DNA of 29,693 nt from Kuafuiihalomonas sp964477875 (GCA_964477875.1 CAYZFR010000027.1:1-29693); one strand, 5' to 3'; shown: positions 1 to 9,162, counted from the first letter of the stretch. Notes: generated by a model from the letters alone, not told the origin. Program-made: numbers and translations.

Positions 1-1362
1 GAGGGCAACGCCCGGGAGGGCAAGCAGGCCCTGGAGCTCCTCTGCCATCGGGACGATTCCTTGAAGGCCGCGACCATGGTGTCGAAGAAGGGCGAGAAGA
101 TCGTCCTCGGCCGCCGACGACAAAACCAGGTCATCCCGGCCGGCGGGCACAAAGGCATGCCCCTGGCGCGAATGCTGGACACCGGAAAGGCCGAGGTCCG
201 GGTCCCCGCCAGCGCGGAGGGCTTCGTTCTTCAACACGGGACGCGGGTGCCCCTCGACCAGCTCAAGACGCCCGAGCGGGCGGTCAACAAGAAGGCCAAC
301 TCGTACCGCGTGCCCCTGGCCGCCGGGGCGCAGATGCACTTGGACCTGGGCGACACCAGCTACTTTCTCCGCTTCGTCGATCCGCCGGCGGTGAAGCAGG
401 AGCCTTTCCGCTTCGTCGTCGAGAAGGTCATCCAGTACGCGGTCGGCGGAGCGGTGGGCATGCACCTGGTCGCCTTTCTCGTCATCGGGCTCATGTCCTC
501 CGGCGAGCGCTTCAGCGAGCTCGCCACCGAGCAATGGGCGGAGCCGGAGTTGGAGGAGATCCGGGACGTCGAGATCGAACCCGAGCCGGAGCCCGAACCC
601 GTGGTCGAGGAAGAGCCCGAGCCCGAGCCGGACCCCGAGCCGCCTCCGCCCAAGCCCCGCTCGAAACCCGAACCCAAACCCAAACCGCGCAAGTCGGCCC
701 CCAAGGCGAAGCAGCCGACCGGCCCCCCGAAAGGTGCGCCAGCCAAGGAGGTCAAGAAGGCCGGCGTCCTGGGCGCGATGGGCAAGCTCAACCTAGCCGC
801 GCCCGGAAAGAAGGCGATGGTCCAGGCGGTATCGAACGTGGACGCGGTGAAGACCCCTGGCGGCAGCAACTACCGCGTTGGCGCCTTGGTGGGAAAGACG
901 CCCAGCTCCAAGCTCAGCGTGGGCGGCGGCGGCGGCGGCAAGCTCCTCACCCGCGGGAGCGCCTCCCTGCTCAAAGGGGGCAGCGGCCTGGCCAAGATCG
1001 GAAAGAAGGGCGGCTCGGTCCGAGGCAAGGTGGCCCGGGCCAGCAGCCGGCGCCTTCAATCTCAGGGATCGATCGATCGAAACGCGGTGCTGAAGGTCAT
1101 CAACAGCCACATCAACGAGGTCCAGTACTGCTACGAAAAGAATCTACTCAAGGACCCGAGCCTCAAGGGAAAGGTGTCGGTGGAGTGGACCATTGGTGGG
1201 AGCGGTTCTGTGACCCGAGTACGGCAAAAGACATCCACCCTTCGCAGCCCTCAGGTCTCGAGCTGCATCATCCAGGCGATCAAGCGGTGGCGCTTCCCGA
1301 AGCCCACCGGCGGCAACGTCACCATCTCCTTCCCCTTCGTCTTCTCTCAATCTCAGTTCTGA
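1..1362 (+). CDS. GltG-like trans-envelope protein with AgmX/PglI (TonB-like) C-terminus, 5'-partial
   Basis: The frame is open back to base 1. The first possible start, TTG at 61, has no Shine-Dalgarno sequence, and the residues encoded before it fit the family's N-terminal domain, so the true start probably lies upstream. Counting from 61: a cytoplasmic FHA-like/beta-rich domain (about 1-115), one transmembrane helix (124-145), an acidic Glu-Pro stretch (168-194) followed by a basic Lys-Pro stretch (197-218), a Gly-rich linker, and a TonB-C-like domain (about 330-433) with the family's two conserved cysteines and the closing WRFPKP segment. This is the layout of Myxococcus GltG/PglI, an inner-membrane protein thought to reach across the periplasm and pass motor energy to outer-membrane partners. 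It is followed 18 bases later by two beta-barrel genes. AgmX/GltJ shares the C-terminus but has other N-terminal domains. Family call good; exact orthologue (GltG or NfsG) uncertain. Confidence 0.88.
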   Translation, partial: EGNAREGKQALELLCHRDDSLKAATMVSKKGEKIVLGRRRQNQVIPAGGHKGMPLARMLDTGKAEVRVPASAEGFVLQHGTRVPLDQLKTPERAVNKKANSYRVPLAAGAQMHLDLGDTSYFLRFVDPPAVKQEPFRFVVEKVIQYAVGGAVGMHLVAFLVIGLMSSGERFSELATEQWAEPELEEIRDVEIEPEPEPEPVVEEEPEPEPDPEPPPPKPRSKPEPKPKPRKSAPKAKQPTGPPKGAPAKEVKKAGVLGAMGKLNLAAPGKKAMVQAVSNVDAVKTPGGSNYRVGALVGKTPSSKLSVGGGGGGKLLTRGSASLLKGGSGLAKIGKKGGSVRGKVARASSRRLQSQGSIDRNAVLKVINSHINEVQYCYEKNLLKDPSLKGKVSVEWTIGGSGSVTRVRQKTSTLRSPQVSSCIIQAIKRWRFPKPTGGNVTISFPFVFSQSQF

Positions 1363-1380
1363 CTTAACCTTCCCTTCGTC

Positions 1381-2112
1381 ATGCGCGCCCTTCTCTGCAC
1401 AGTGCTCTTGGCCGGAGCGGCGTCGTCGGCTCAGGCCCAGGGCCTGAAGTCCTACGACGAGGTCGCCGTCCAAAAGCGAAAGTACCAGCTCGCGAATGAG
1501 ATTCGCCTGTCGCTCGGTGCGTTGCCCATCGATCCCTATCGCAAGGGCTTCGCGGGCAGCCTCAGCTACACCCGGCACTTCAATCAGTTCCTGGCTTGGG
1601 AGGTGGTTCACGCCTCTTTCAGTCTCCTCACCCGCACCGACCTCGCCGACGAGTTGATCAACGTCTTCAGCGCAAATCCAGAGTCGAACCGCTTTGCCGC
1701 CCCGCGCATGATCCTGACCACCGGCGTCGAGATGACGCCGCTCTACGGAAAGTGGGCTCTTCTCAACGACGGCCAGATCCACCACGCCTTCATCGTGGGC
1801 GGCTACGGCGGCGTCATCTTCGGCAACCGGGTCGAAGAGCGCAGCCGCGCCATCTCCGGCTTCGACTTCAGCCGTACCCTCAGCGACGTGCGACCCAGCT
1901 TCGGCCCCGGCCTCGGCTACCGCGTGTACCTCAACAACAGCTTCTCCTTCCGAGTCGACACCCGGCTGCTCTTCTCCTTCCGGCCCGACTACGGTCTGGA
2001 CCCGACCATCGTCGCCGACCCCGACACCGGCGAGGTGCCCAATCAGTTCGGCGTGGACTCGGTCCTGCTCATCAACCTGGGCCTGGCCTGGAACTTCGGA
2101 GCCGACATATGA
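1381..2112 (+). CDS. Outer-membrane beta-barrel protein (myxobacterial GltA/GltB/NfsA-like), paralogue 1
   Basis: A 243-aa protein with a type I signal peptide (cleavage predicted after AQA, about residue 19). The mature part is rich in alternating aromatic/polar beta strands and ends in a strand with a hydrophobic pattern (LINLGLAWNF), as in outer-membrane barrels. The central TPLYGKWALLN segment is typical of the myxobacterial outer-membrane beta-barrel family that includes the Glt and Nfs barrel proteins. It starts 18 bases after the GltG-like gene, and its stop overlaps the next start (ATGA, 2109-2112). The next gene is a clear paralogue with the same segment order (proline-aspartate start, WAWE/LAWE, TPL(Y/F)GK). 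Role inferred: outer-membrane component of the envelope complex. No ligand or pore function can be read from the sequence. Confidence 0.9.
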   Translation: MRALLCTVLLAGAASSAQAQGLKSYDEVAVQKRKYQLANEIRLSLGALPIDPYRKGFAGSLSYTRHFNQFLAWEVVHASFSLLTRTDLADELINVFSANPESNRFAAPRMILTTGVEMTPLYGKWALLNDGQIHHAFIVGGYGGVIFGNRVEERSRAISGFDFSRTLSDVRPSFGPGLGYRVYLNNSFSFRVDTRLLFSFRPDYGLDPTIVADPDTGEVPNQFGVDSVLLINLGLAWNFGADI

Positions 2113-2891
2113 ATCGCTCGGGTTGGGCCATCGCCGCCGCCCTCTTCACCACCTCCAGCCCCGCCCTCGCAGGCATCGAAGACCAGCTGAACAGCGGTCG
2201 CATCATCGCCGTCGACGAGCGTCCGTACCGTATGGTCCACGAGTTCTCCGTCAGCGGAGGCGTCATCCCGACCGACGCCTACTACATCGGCGTCTCCCTC
2301 GGCGGCGCCTACACTTTGCACCTCTCGGACATCTGGGCTTGGGAGGCGCTCAACTTTCAGTACAGCGCCAACGTGAGCACAGACCTCGAGTCGGAGCTGC
2401 TCGACGCCTTCGAAGTGACGCCGGAGCGCGACCCGAGACTTCAGTATTTGCTCACGTCCTCGGCCGTGGTGACGCCCCTGTTCGGCAAACAGGCCGTCCT
2501 CAACAGCGGTATCGTCTTTCAGGGAGTTCACTTCGCCCTCGGCGGCGGGGTCGCCAACTTCGCGGGCGACGAGGTGGACTCCTTCCGCCCCCAGGCCAGC
2601 TTCGGGCCCGGAATACGCTTCTTCTTGGGCCAAGCCGTCTCGACCCGCCTCGACCTCCGAGGCATCACCACCTTCAGCACCGTGGCCGACGGCGTGGAGC
2701 TCGACTTCCTGTTCCACAGCTACCTGTCTTTCTCCTTCAACTTCGGAGAGAAGCGGGCGACCGAGCTCGGCGATGACGAAGTGGTCGACACTTCCACCGG
2801 CTACGAGAAGCTGGACGAGCTCTATCCCGGCAGCGATCCCGACGTGGTGGTCCTGCGCGAGGGCGACGAGGAGGGCGAGGATGAAGACTGA
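2109..2891 (+). CDS. Outer-membrane beta-barrel protein, paralogue 2
   Basis: A 260-aa protein starting at the ATG that overlaps the upstream stop by 4 bases. The frame stays open upstream, but only this start gives a signal peptide (cleavage after ALA, about residue 21). The body is beta-strand rich and contains TPLFGKQAVLN, matching TPLYGKWALLN in the upstream barrel, so the two arose by duplication. It has a 40-residue acidic C-terminal tail (EKRATELGDD onward, ending GDEEGEDED) that the first paralogue lacks. That tail would lie beyond the final strand and could contact the periplasmic TPR proteins (inference). Its last 11 bases overlap the next gene. The family is the same Glt/Nfs-type outer-membrane barrel group. 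Confidence 0.9.
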   Translation: MNRSGWAIAAALFTTSSPALAGIEDQLNSGRIIAVDERPYRMVHEFSVSGGVIPTDAYYIGVSLGGAYTLHLSDIWAWEALNFQYSANVSTDLESELLDAFEVTPERDPRLQYLLTSSAVVTPLFGKQAVLNSGIVFQGVHFALGGGVANFAGDEVDSFRPQASFGPGIRFFLGQAVSTRLDLRGITTFSTVADGVELDFLFHSYLSFSFNFGEKRATELGDDEVVDTSTGYEKLDELYPGSDPDVVVLREGDEEGEDED

Positions 2892-4479
2892 GCTCGTGCT
2901 CGCCGCGCTTCTTCTCGGCGCCGCCGTCTCCCTTCCCGTGTCCGCGGCTCCTCAGGAAGAGGAGAGCTTCGACGCCGAGACCGACTTCGACGAAGCCGAG
3001 GGCGAAGCTCCGGCCGAGGACGGCGCCCTCGACCAGGTGACGGGCGGCGCCGCCGTCGAGGCCGACGGGGAGGATACCGAAGGCCCCAGCGAACGAGGCG
3101 CTGCTCCGCCGGAGCGATTCGAGGACGGACTGAAGGCATTCTACTCCGACGATTTCCGCAACGCTTCGGCTTTCATGTACGACTACGTGGCGACCAACGA
3201 GGCCACGGTAGAGAACTACGAGTGGGCCGAGTACTTCCTCGGCGTGTCCTTGGCCCGAATGGGCTACCGGCACGCCGCCGCCGAGTACCTCTTCAACGTG
3301 GCCAAGAACCGTACCCGTCCCGAGATACTCCCCGAGGCCCTCATCGAGATCGAGCGCCTGTTCCAGCAGCCCCACGACGAGAGCCTGCTCGTCGAGAGGC
3401 TCATCGTAGACAGCGACTTTGGCTTCTTGCCCGACTACATCGCGGCCTTCGTTCGCTACCACAAGGGACTGTCCGATCTGAGGGCCGGACGCCTCGTGTG
3501 GGCGAGGCGTCTCTTCGACCAGATCCCCGACGACGATCCCTACTATCCCAAGACCGTCTACGCGCTCGCGGTCCAGAAGTGGAAGGTGAACAAGACGGCG
3601 GAGGCGGTCCGCATGTTCCGCATCGCCCTCGCCCACCCCCAAGCCAAGCGGGAGCTCCGCAACGAATGCCGGCTGGCCTTGGCCCGGGTGCTCTACGAAG
3701 AGGGGGAGTACGAAGACGCCCTCAAGATCTACGAGTCGGTCGAGGTGCCGGAGCTCTCGGTCTCGGAGGCGTCCTTGTACCTGGAGAAGGCCTGGACCAG
3801 CTACTGGCTGCGCGACTTCCGCCAGACGATGGGCATTCTCTACGCCTTGGAGGCGCCGAGCTACAAAGACTTCTACGCCCCAGAGAAATATCTGCTCCGC
3901 TCCTTGGTCTACATGAACCTGTGTCACTACATCCCCGCCAAGCGGGAGATCCGGCGCTTCCGCTTCCGCTTCTCCGAGCCCTTGGAGTCCATCCGCCAGC
4001 GCATCGATCTCCGCGAAGACTCGGTCCTCCGCCGGGCTGCTCTGCAGGACGGCCGCATCGGGCGATTGGCCGACTTCCGCCGAATGCTGGCCCGGGAGGC
4101 AGACGCCATAGACTTCGCCGGCGGCCCCTGGATCGAGACCGGTCTCGACGACCATCTCCGCGAGATCTATGGCCTCGCCATCGAAAAGGCCGACCTCCGG
4201 CTCGGGGCCGCACTCCAGGATGAGGCCCGCCAGCGGGCTGAAGAGCTCGTAGAGTTCGAAGAACAGATGTACCTGCTCGACTACGAGGTCGGCTTGGCGA
4301 TCTACCGGCGCCTGCGCAAGGAAGACGCCCGGCGCCAGACCGAGGAGGACGACCTGAGCATTCCCGCCGCCGGTGACGAAACCTACTTCGCCTTCCAGGA
4401 CGAGTTCTGGAACGACGAGCTCGACAGCTACGACTTCTTCATCGACAACCGCTGCTTCGACGCTGGAGGCACCGAGTGA
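2881..4479 (+). CDS. Periplasmic TPR-like protein, GltC/GltE (AglT)-type
   Basis: A 532-aa protein starting at ATG 2881, which gives a signal peptide (cleavage after SAA, about residue 23). There is no lipobox cysteine. Residues about 24-75 are an acidic, probably disordered spacer. From about 80 onward are degenerate helical hairpin repeats of the TPR kind, for example around EYFLGVSLARMGY and RLALARVLYEEGEYEDALKI. The C-terminal ~120 residues are highly charged helices. It sits between the barrels and the giant TPR protein, overlapping both neighbours (11 and 4 bases), so it is probably made in step with them. In Myxococcus the comparable genes are the TPR proteins GltC and GltE/AglT. Which of the two this is cannot be decided by eye. 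Role inferred: periplasmic scaffold connecting the inner-membrane arm to the barrels. Confidence 0.85.
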   Translation: MKTELVLAALLLGAAVSLPVSAAPQEEESFDAETDFDEAEGEAPAEDGALDQVTGGAAVEADGEDTEGPSERGAAPPERFEDGLKAFYSDDFRNASAFMYDYVATNEATVENYEWAEYFLGVSLARMGYRHAAAEYLFNVAKNRTRPEILPEALIEIERLFQQPHDESLLVERLIVDSDFGFLPDYIAAFVRYHKGLSDLRAGRLVWARRLFDQIPDDDPYYPKTVYALAVQKWKVNKTAEAVRMFRIALAHPQAKRELRNECRLALARVLYEEGEYEDALKIYESVEVPELSVSEASLYLEKAWTSYWLRDFRQTMGILYALEAPSYKDFYAPEKYLLRSLVYMNLCHYIPAKREIRRFRFRFSEPLESIRQRIDLREDSVLRRAALQDGRIGRLADFRRMLAREADAIDFAGGPWIETGLDDHLREIYGLAIEKADLRLGAALQDEARQRAEELVEFEEQMYLLDYEVGLAIYRRLRKEDARRQTEEDDLSIPAAGDETYFAFQDEFWNDELDSYDFFIDNRCFDAGGTE

Positions 4480-7400
4480 AGTTCTTCTTCCCCAGTCTGA
4501 CCCTGGCTTTCGTCCTCGTCTGCGCCTCGGCATCGGCCCAGGTGCCGGGCACTGAGGGCTTCCAAACTCAGAACGAACAGCGGGAGGAGCTGATCGCGAA
4601 GCTCCGCCGAGACATCTCCAAGGTCGCCCACTCGGTCGAAGTGACCCAGGAGTTGATTTCGCGATCCCGAGGCGCACCCTTTCTGCCCGACATCTACCTC
4701 CGTCTGGCCGAACTCTACGTCGAGCAGGCGCGCTACGAGTTCTATCTCGTCCACGAGGAGCGCGGCGAGTCCACGAAGGGCTCGGCCGTCGCCCCTACCG
4801 CGCGCCTCTTGAAGGAGAAGGCGGTCGAGACCTACCAGCGCATCCTCCTCGACTTTCCGGACTACGAGCAGAACGACCAGGTGCTGTTCTTCATGGCTCA
4901 CGAATACCGAGAGCTCGGGCGCTACGATGAAATGATCGACACCTACGAGCGATTGGTGTCCAAGCACCCGAACAGCCCTCTGGTGATGGACGCCTATCTG
5001 GTCCTGGGAGACTACAGATTCGACAAGCAGGACCTCCGGGGCGCGGCCGGGTACTACCAGCGGATCATCGACGCACCCCGGAACGGCACCCAGCCGATGG
5101 CTCACTTCAAGATGGGCTGGGTCCACCTCAACGAGCTCGACTACCGAAAGGCCTTCTCCAACTTCGAGAAGGCGGTCGTGATCGACAACGAGCTGGAAGC
5201 CGACGTCGGCGATGGCGACACCAAGACCGACGGCGTGGACGTCAAGCGGGAGGCCCTGACCGACCTCGCCTATGCCTACACCGAGGTCCGAAAGCCGAAG
5301 CGCGCGCTGCGCTACTTCCGGAAGCTCGCCACCTCTCGGAACATGTATCTGCTCGCGCTCCAGAAGCTCGGCAAGCGCTACTTCATCAAGCAGCAGTTCG
5401 ACGCGGCGGCGAACGTGTACCGGGAGATTACTCGCCTGTCGCACGACGCCGAGGTCAACTTGGACTTCACCTCTCGGATTTACGAGTCGGCCAAGCGCAC
5501 CCAGAACTACGTCGAGGTGGACTCCGACGTCGATGGAATGCTGGACGCTCTCGACGACTACCGCTTCGACTGGCGGATCGACGCGCCCCAGCGCAAGGCG
5601 GCGGCCGAAGACTTCGAGGTCTACACCCGAGACCTCTCGACCAAAGCCCAGGACGCGCTGCTGGCCAAGAACGCCAACCGCTACGGTCCTCGGGTCGCGG
5701 CGGCCTATCAGCGCTATCTCCAGTCCTTCCCCGACGACGAGAACTATCCGGACATCGTTCAGAACCTGGCCGACACCCTCTTCGAAGCCAAAGCCTACAT
5801 CGACGCCGGGGACCGCTTCGCAGAGTCGGCTCAGCTGGTGGCCGACGACCAGAAGGCCTTCGAGCAGAACCTCTACAACGCCTGCGCCGCTTTCCACGAG
5901 GCGCTGCAGGAGCAGCAACGGCTGCCTCGATTCGACCGAATCTGGGCCCAGCAAGGCTTGATCCGAAACGGCATCCTGTATGTCGAGAGCTTCCCCGAGT
6001 CGCGTCGGGTTCCGACTATCAACCTGAACATTGGAAAGAGCTACTTCTCGGGAGGTGAGTTCGAGAAGGCGATCGGGGTGTTCGAGGAGTTCGTCGCCAA
6101 CTATCCGACCCACCCCGACGCGACCTCTGCCGCCGAGCTGATCTTGGACGCCTACGTCCAGATGAATGACTTCGCCGGGATGTCGGAGGCGGCCAAGAAG
6201 CTGGCCCAGAACAGCCGTCTGGGCGACGAGTCCTTCCGCCGGCGCATGCTGAACACCGCCCAGTCTGCGGAGGAGCGCCAGATCGGCGAAGTGATCCTGA
6301 CCGCCTCCATCGACAAGAACGCGGGCGGCGACGCGGGCGAAAAGCTCAAATCCTTCTGGGAGAACAATCGGGACTCGCCGGTGGCCGAGAAGACCCTCTA
6401 CACCGCCTTCGTGCAGTACAAAGAGGCTCGAGACTTCGACAAGACCTTCGAGACGGGGAACCAGTTCATCGGCGCCTACCCGAACTCGACCTACCTCGGC
6501 GACGTCTTTGGGACCCTGGCCAGCTTCACGACCCAAACCGGCGACTACGAGGAGGCGGCCGTATACCTGGAGGAGTTCTACAAGCGCTTCCCCAGCGACG
6601 GCTCGGCCCAGCGGATGCTGGCCCAGGCGGGCACCATCAAGCAGCTGATCGGCGACCACCGGGGCGCCATCGCCGCCTACCAAGAGCTGCTCGGCAAGAC
6701 CCGCAACCCGAGCCAGCGCTCCGAGTACGCCTCGGCCATGCTGGAGTCCTACGAGGCCCTCGGTGACTGGCAGGGCATGCAGGCGGCGGCCCGGGACGTT
6801 CTGAGCCAGAACCGGCAGAGCGTGAAGGCCCACATGATGCTGGGTCTGGCCTCTCAGCAGACCGGCGATCTGAACGGCGCCGTTCAGTCCTATCAGAACG
6901 CGGTCCAGCTCGCGGGCCGCTCCTCTTCGGAAGAGGACCGAGACTCGGCGGCTCGGGCCGCCTTCCTCCTCGGCGACGTCGTGTTCCGGCAGTACCAGGA
7001 CATCGGCGTGGACGGCGACGTCCAGGCCGCGGTGCAGGCCAAGGCAGAGCTCCTCGCTCGGCTCGAGAGCGTGATGGTCGACGCGGTGGGCTTCAACCAG
7101 GGCGAGTGGGCGGTGGCGGCGCTGCACCGGGTCGCCCTCGCCTATCAGCAGTTCTCCCGCTTTCTGGAGAGCAGCCCCGTCCCGCAAGAGCTCGGCCCGG
7201 CCGAGGTCGAGGAGTATCGCTCGCTGGTGTCCCAGCAGGCGCAGGCCATCGCCGACAAGAGCGAGGAGTACTTCGAGACCTGCGTGACCAAGGCGCGGCA
7301 GCTCAAGGTGTTCACGGGCGCGGTCCTCGGCTGCGTGCAGCGGGGCCCCGAGGCCCGTGTAGCCGGTATCTCTCCGGGCGCGAGCACGCCGGCCGCTCAG

Positions 7401-7799
7401 CAGAAGGATCAACTGCAGGCCTCCCTGACCGAGAACCCCAAGGACATCGAAGCCATCGCTCAGCTCGCCGACTACTTCTTGGCCGCGAACCAGCCGGCCA
7501 AAGCGAAGCTGATGGCGAACCGCGGCCTGGAGCTGGATGAGCGAAATCCCAAGCTCCATAACCAGGTCGGGATGGCGGACCTCTTGATGGGCAAACCCCA
7601 GGAAGCCTACTTCGGCTTTCAGAAGGCGGCCGATCTCGGCCACGCCTACGCCTCGGCCAACCTGATCGCGCTGATGGTGGACTTCGGAGACTACGACAGC
7701 GCGGCCCAGCTGGCCGAGAGGACGGACCGAAGCGAGGTGCCCTCGTCCGCCCCCGACCTCCACCCCGAGGCGCCCCAGGCCCTCACCCAGGTGCAGTAA
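4476..7799 (+). CDS. Large periplasmic TPR protein, AgmU/GltD-like
   Basis: A 1107-aa protein starting at GTG 4476, which overlaps the previous stop (GTGA) and has a GGAGG ribosome site 6 bases upstream (4465-4469). A signal peptide ends near ASASA (about residue 21). Almost the whole mature protein is TPR-like hairpins. The N-terminal part (about 45-230) has RLAELYVEQARYEF, then an FFMAHEYRELGRY repeat and a GDYRFDKQDLRGAAGYY repeat. Repeats resume through the middle and at 960-1080. Length and repeat content match Myxococcus AgmU/GltD, a periplasmic TPR protein of about 1200 aa that travels with focal-adhesion motility complexes, and its sporulation paralogue NfsD. The next gene's start overlaps its stop by one base. 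An aspartate-rich DSDVDGMLDALDD segment near residue 350 is a possible metal-binding loop. Confidence 0.87.
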   Translation: MKFFFPSLTLAFVLVCASASAQVPGTEGFQTQNEQREELIAKLRRDISKVAHSVEVTQELISRSRGAPFLPDIYLRLAELYVEQARYEFYLVHEERGESTKGSAVAPTARLLKEKAVETYQRILLDFPDYEQNDQVLFFMAHEYRELGRYDEMIDTYERLVSKHPNSPLVMDAYLVLGDYRFDKQDLRGAAGYYQRIIDAPRNGTQPMAHFKMGWVHLNELDYRKAFSNFEKAVVIDNELEADVGDGDTKTDGVDVKREALTDLAYAYTEVRKPKRALRYFRKLATSRNMYLLALQKLGKRYFIKQQFDAAANVYREITRLSHDAEVNLDFTSRIYESAKRTQNYVEVDSDVDGMLDALDDYRFDWRIDAPQRKAAAEDFEVYTRDLSTKAQDALLAKNANRYGPRVAAAYQRYLQSFPDDENYPDIVQNLADTLFEAKAYIDAGDRFAESAQLVADDQKAFEQNLYNACAAFHEALQEQQRLPRFDRIWAQQGLIRNGILYVESFPESRRVPTINLNIGKSYFSGGEFEKAIGVFEEFVANYPTHPDATSAAELILDAYVQMNDFAGMSEAAKKLAQNSRLGDESFRRRMLNTAQSAEERQIGEVILTASIDKNAGGDAGEKLKSFWENNRDSPVAEKTLYTAFVQYKEARDFDKTFETGNQFIGAYPNSTYLGDVFGTLASFTTQTGDYEEAAVYLEEFYKRFPSDGSAQRMLAQAGTIKQLIGDHRGAIAAYQELLGKTRNPSQRSEYASAMLESYEALGDWQGMQAAARDVLSQNRQSVKAHMMLGLASQQTGDLNGAVQSYQNAVQLAGRSSSEEDRDSAARAAFLLGDVVFRQYQDIGVDGDVQAAVQAKAELLARLESVMVDAVGFNQGEWAVAALHRVALAYQQFSRFLESSPVPQELGPAEVEEYRSLVSQQAQAIADKSEEYFETCVTKARQLKVFTGAVLGCVQRGPEARVAGISPGASTPAAQQKDQLQASLTENPKDIEAIAQLADYFLAANQPAKAKLMANRGLELDERNPKLHNQVGMADLLMGKPQEAYFGFQKAADLGHAYASANLIALMVDFGDYDSAAQLAERTDRSEVPSSAPDLHPEAPQALTQVQ

Positions 7800-9157
7800 T
7801 GAACAAGACCCTACGACCGGCCACTCTCGTCCTCTCGACCCTCGTCCTCTGCTGCGGGAGCGAAGACGAGCCTACGGCCCCCACGCGCCGCGACGCGGGA
7901 AGCGGCGCCGGCACGGCCGATATGGGCGGAAACGGTGGCGGCGACCCCCTGGTGTTCGGCGTCCCCGAAGTCGTGGACGGCCTGAACACCAGCGACGCCG
8001 CCGGCGACTTTGCCGTCGCTCGGGTCGGACCAAACGGCGTCATCGGGGTGGCTTTCGGCGTGGACCTCCTGGACGGGACCCAAGTGCTTCGGGTGGCGGA
8101 GCGAAACGGCCCTGCAAACTGGACGATCGAGGACGCAGCCAGGCCTGCCGCCGAGACCCCGAGCGCGCCTGGAAGCCGCACCGACGCCCTCGGCTTCGAC
8201 TACGTGGACGGCAGCCCAGCGGTGGTTTTTTGGGGCGGAGACATGGTGCAGCTGCCGCCCGAGATTTCGCCCTACGAGGGCCTAACCGACCTTCAAATCG
8301 CCGAGCGTCGAGGCGGCAACTGGGCGACGCGAACCCTGGTTCAAAACTCGGCCGAAGCGGCCGGCACGTGCAAAGACAACCAGCAGTATTGCGACCGAGG
8401 GGTCGTGGTCGGCAGCCAGCCCACCATGGTCGCCCGACCCGAAGGAGGCTTCGCGGCCATCTATCGCGACATCCACTTCGGCTTCGGCGCGGAGGACTTC
8501 CGGCGCAGCGACGCCGAAATCTTCGTCGAAGGAGCGGGTAGCTATCACCGAATCGCCGACGCCGAGCGTTCCGGTCCCCTGAACCCGGGAATCACCACCT
8601 TCGACGACGGTCGCGTCGTCGCGGCCTACTTCGTCGATAATCCCGATCGAGCCTCGGAACGAGGCGTCTGGGTCGCGGTCGAAAACGGCGATGGCTTCGT
8701 GCTCTCTCAGGTCGACGACGCTGCCACCAGCCAGCGCATCAGCGTCACCACCGGCGGCGAGACCATCTGGGTAGCCTTCTATGACGTCGACGATACCGAC
8801 CTCATCGTCGCGAGCAGCGATGACGAAGGAGAGACGTGGGACGTGGAGCGCGTCGACGACCGCGGCATCACCGGCCAGTACCCGAGCATGGGCATCGACG
8901 CCGAGGGCCGACCGATCGTCGCCTACGGTTTTTGCGCATCGGTCAGCGCGGGCTGCGGCTCCAACAACCCCAACGCCGAGGTGCGGGTGGCCCGGCTAGA
9001 AGACGGTGATTGGGAGCAGTACCTCGTCGACGACGGCCAGGGGCTCGGAAACGTGGGCGCCTTCAACAGCCTCGTAGTCATGCCCGATGGCCGCCTTGCG
9101 GTGGCTTTCCAAGACACCCGCAACAACGACCTGCTCTTTGCCATGGAAGAGGAATGA
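7799..9157 (+). CDS. Exported Asp-box/beta-propeller-like protein, probable lipoprotein
   Basis: A 452-aa protein whose ATG shares one base with the upstream TAA. The N-terminus is a hydrophobic signal ending in LVLCCGSE. The cysteine pair suggests lipidation, but the residue before either cysteine is not the usual Gly/Ala/Ser, so the lipobox is atypical. A Gly-rich linker follows, then repeated beta units. One (about residues 340-350) is a clear Asp-box, SSDDEGETW, as found in sialidase-type BNR propellers. Other units repeat the form 'DGRVVAAYF', 'EGRPIVAYG', 'DGRLAVAFQD', which is common in secreted bacterial propellers. No catalytic sialidase residues were recognised. Its place in the Glt-like operon suggests a surface or periplasmic accessory. 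Function unknown. Confidence 0.88.
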   Translation: MNKTLRPATLVLSTLVLCCGSEDEPTAPTRRDAGSGAGTADMGGNGGGDPLVFGVPEVVDGLNTSDAAGDFAVARVGPNGVIGVAFGVDLLDGTQVLRVAERNGPANWTIEDAARPAAETPSAPGSRTDALGFDYVDGSPAVVFWGGDMVQLPPEISPYEGLTDLQIAERRGGNWATRTLVQNSAEAAGTCKDNQQYCDRGVVVGSQPTMVARPEGGFAAIYRDIHFGFGAEDFRRSDAEIFVEGAGSYHRIADAERSGPLNPGITTFDDGRVVAAYFVDNPDRASERGVWVAVENGDGFVLSQVDDAATSQRISVTTGGETIWVAFYDVDDTDLIVASSDDEGETWDVERVDDRGITGQYPSMGIDAEGRPIVAYGFCASVSAGCGSNNPNAEVRVARLEDGDWEQYLVDDGQGLGNVGAFNSLVVMPDGRLAVAFQDTRNNDLLFAMEEE

Positions 9158-9162
9158 CCATC

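Noticed and set aside
571..720. Repetitive GAGCCC-like tandem bases
   Set aside because: This is low-complexity coding for the Glu-Pro and Lys-Pro periplasmic spacer expected in TonB-like proteins, not a mobile repeat or CRISPR array; there are no regular spacers.
534..1367. Arg/Gln-rich open frame overlapping the GltG-like gene
   Set aside because: It is an out-of-frame reading of the Glu-Pro and Gly-rich coding region. The composition (Arg, Gln, Gly, Pro) and lack of a ribosome site are typical of shadows.
4428..7763. A 1111-codon open frame on the - strand, longest in the window
   Set aside because: It lies antisense to the AgmU-like gene, has no signal, domain or repeat pattern, and is explained by high-GC codon use, which removes stop codons from the opposite strand. 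The same holds for long antisense frames at 2737-4677, 11799-13016, 14576-16663 and 20233-22419.
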